Shown in pieces: positions 61,759 to 64,000 of a stretch of 64,000 nucleotides of DNA. The position numbers were made by a program, and so were the translations under genes. Numbering within the stretch: the stretch's first letter is position 1; every line of letters starts with the position of its first letter. This DNA is from Poecilobothrus nobilitatus (taxonomy: Eukaryota > Arthropoda > Insecta > Diptera > Dolichopodidae). The stretch is from the NCBI GenBank assembly GCA_947095535.1, contig OX352774.1:29714496-29778495 (forward strand), written 5' to 3'. Under the pieces are notes generated by a model, which did not search any database, was not told the origin of the DNA, and saw only the letters and a list, made by a program, of their open reading frames with translations.

Positions 61759-64000
61759 TTATTTTTAATTTATTTATTTATTTATTTTTTTTTTCTAATT
61801 AATTAATTTTTTAATTAAAATTTAAAGTAAATTTAAATATACAATTTAATTTAATTTTTTTTTTTTGATTTTATTTTAATTAAAATAAAATTTTTTTTTT
61901 TTAACTAATTATTTTCTTTAATTATTCTAATGTATGTATGTATATATATATTTTTTTTAAAATAAATTATTGTTGTTTTTTTTTTTTTTTGTTATACAAA
62001 TAATTTCATATTTTTTATCATATCACATAACTATATATATATATATATTAATAAATAAAATCACTAAAAATCACTTTAAATTTAAAAAATTACAAATGAA
62101 AAAATATTATATTATATATAGTAAAACAAAAAAAAAAAAAATGAAATAATTAAATTTTTATTAAAAAAATATTTTAAACTAATTATTTTTATATTAAACT
62201 TCTTTAGATGTGTGACTCTATTGCGAATAATCCAAACTATCATTGATAACCATTTCAAACGAATTAAAAGGAAATAAAAAAGGACTTTATTTCTTTTTTT
62301 TTTTTTTGCTTTGTTTTTTTTTTTTTTTATATCCTGAATTGTTATTGGTTTGAATGGGTGTGGTTTAAAAATCACTTCCATATATATACATAAGCAGCGC
62401 ATTAAAACTAAAATGTTTTTTTTGTTTTTGTTTTTATTTTTTTTTTCATTTGTTTGTTTGTTTGTTTGTTATGAGGCGTGGTGTAAATGATATGTAATTT
62501 CAATAACATTATAATTTTTATTTTTTTAAAACAAGAGTCTAAAAAATAAGCAACAAAATTTTTGAAGAACATTAATTTTAATTTTTTTTTATTTTTTATT
62601 TCCATTTATACAAGCTATTGAATACTTAAATTCATACCACATAATAAGTATGTATTAACAAAATAATAAAAATTAAAGACCAAAAAAAAAAAAAATTATA
62701 TACCTATATATATAAATAATAGTCTTTCAAAAACAATAAAAAAAAAAAGAATACATAACTTTAAGGATATGTTTTTATTTTCTTTTTTTATTTTTGTTGG
62801 AAAATGTATCTATTTGCATATATGTATATGTACCTATTCACATACAAATAAATATATTTTCAAATTGTTATTTCAAAACTCACCTAACTAAACCAATATG
62901 TCAATAGATTACTAAATATAATGTACATAATTGAAATACCTGCCTTGAGAAGTGGTAATAAAAAATTAAAGTGAAAATAAATGGATACACAAAAGGAAAA
63001 AAAAAAAAAAAAAAAAAAAAAACACACTGTAATGTATTGCAAATAATGACTACTAAAGACTCTATAAATATTTAATAATAAGTAATAATTGAAATAAGAA
63101 TTATATACTATATTTATATATATATTTATATAAATGAAAAAGTTAAATATAAAATAATATTATACATATATATATATCGTATATATATATATATATAAGT
63201 TTATAGTATATTAAGTATAACAAAAGAAATAAAATAATAAAGAGTATATAACTTAATATTAAAATTAATTTGAAAACACTATATAATATAGTCGATACAA
63301 ACTAATGTACATAAAAATAAATTTCACAAAAAATTAAATATAATTGTATGTACATATATTATATATAAAAATTAATAACTAAATAAAAAATATTTTATAT
63401 AAATTTAATTTATATAATATATTAGTATATATATTGTTATAAAATATGATATGCATATAAAATGAAAAAATATAATACTTATATTTTATTAATATATAAA
63501 TGAATAATAAAATATTTAATAAAAATTTATGAAAATAAAAAAAGTACAAGTAATGTATAAAGAAATTTTTTGTATATATATAGAAAATGTTAAAATAAAA
63601 ATCAAAAACATATTAATTTTTTTTTTCACACATAGGCAATTTTTACAAGACTAATATATAATATACATATTATGAATAATAGAGAAATTAAGTAAGTCAT
63701 ATATAGATATTAAATACATATTATCAAAAATTATATTAAATAATAAAAATTACTTTATAAATAATTAATATTAAATATTAATACATATATTAATTGCTAT
63801 AGTATACATAAATACATAATACACCAGCTATGTCATTTCTAAGCAATTATTATCTTATTATATAAAATAATATTTTTTTTTTTCAAATTTACATAGAAAT
63901 GTTACCTCTTTGTGCTAAAAAACTATAAGAAACGATCAATAAAATTTAAAAATTGAAATAAACAAGGTAGAATGTAAACCAACGGTTTTTAAAAGCGCAC
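61759..64000. other. Upstream region of exex, no gene seen
   Basis: Should contain the exex 5' UTR and promoter. It is made of A/T runs, a (TTTG)n tract near 62450, an A run near 62998-63022 and TA microsatellites (about 63.10-63.20 kb). No coding exon or element is recognisable. Confidence 0.5.

Overview
This is a very AT-rich (roughly 80 percent, by eye) animal nuclear segment with intron-rich genes, long homopolymer and TA tracts, and many degenerate transposon pieces. The four recognisable genes are a form3/INF2-type formin, MSL3, MFAP1 and the homeobox gene exex (Mnx/HB9). Together with spacer motifs resembling repeats in fly genomes, they point to an insect, most likely a fly (Diptera). 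My recollection is that all four orthologues sit on Drosophila arm 3L, which would fit a Muller element D block; I cannot check that here.

Layout: (1) 1-14.9 kb has no gene I can support. It holds a SINE fragment, a dispersed repeat and a reverse-strand LINE remnant, and may be the upstream intron or promoter region of the formin. (2) 15.0-34.0 kb (+): the formin, which I could join in frame through 18 coding exons to 1868 codons. It has an FH3-type N-terminus that begins at an internal position of the family, a proline-rich FH1, a complete FH2, and a long Ser/Thr/Asn-rich tail. Several introns carry MITE-like inverted-repeat elements. (3) 34.8-35.2 kb (-): one orphan terminal-exon candidate with its own poly(A) signal. 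(4) 37.5-39.7 kb (-): MSL3, nine exons, 500 aa. (5) 40.2-41.7 kb (-): MFAP1, four exons, 461 aa, lying 454 bp upstream of MSL3 in the same orientation. (6) 41.7-51.3 kb: a gene desert with MITE-like elements and a weak LINE remnant. (7) 51.3-61.8 kb (-): exex, three exons, 346 aa, with a 9.3-kb first intron full of retrotransposon debris. (8) 61.8-64 kb: upstream of exex, AT-rich, no gene seen.

The genes do not form a pathway. The formin remodels actin, MSL3 reads histone methylation for the MSL acetyltransferase complex, MFAP1 is a spliceosome component, and Exex is a neuronal and gut patterning repressor. All exon joins rest on GT/AG sites, frame continuity and remembered family sequence; nothing was aligned by computer. 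I found no convincing undescribed system. The most useful leads are the alternative formin 3' exon, the orphan exon, and several well-formed non-autonomous elements.
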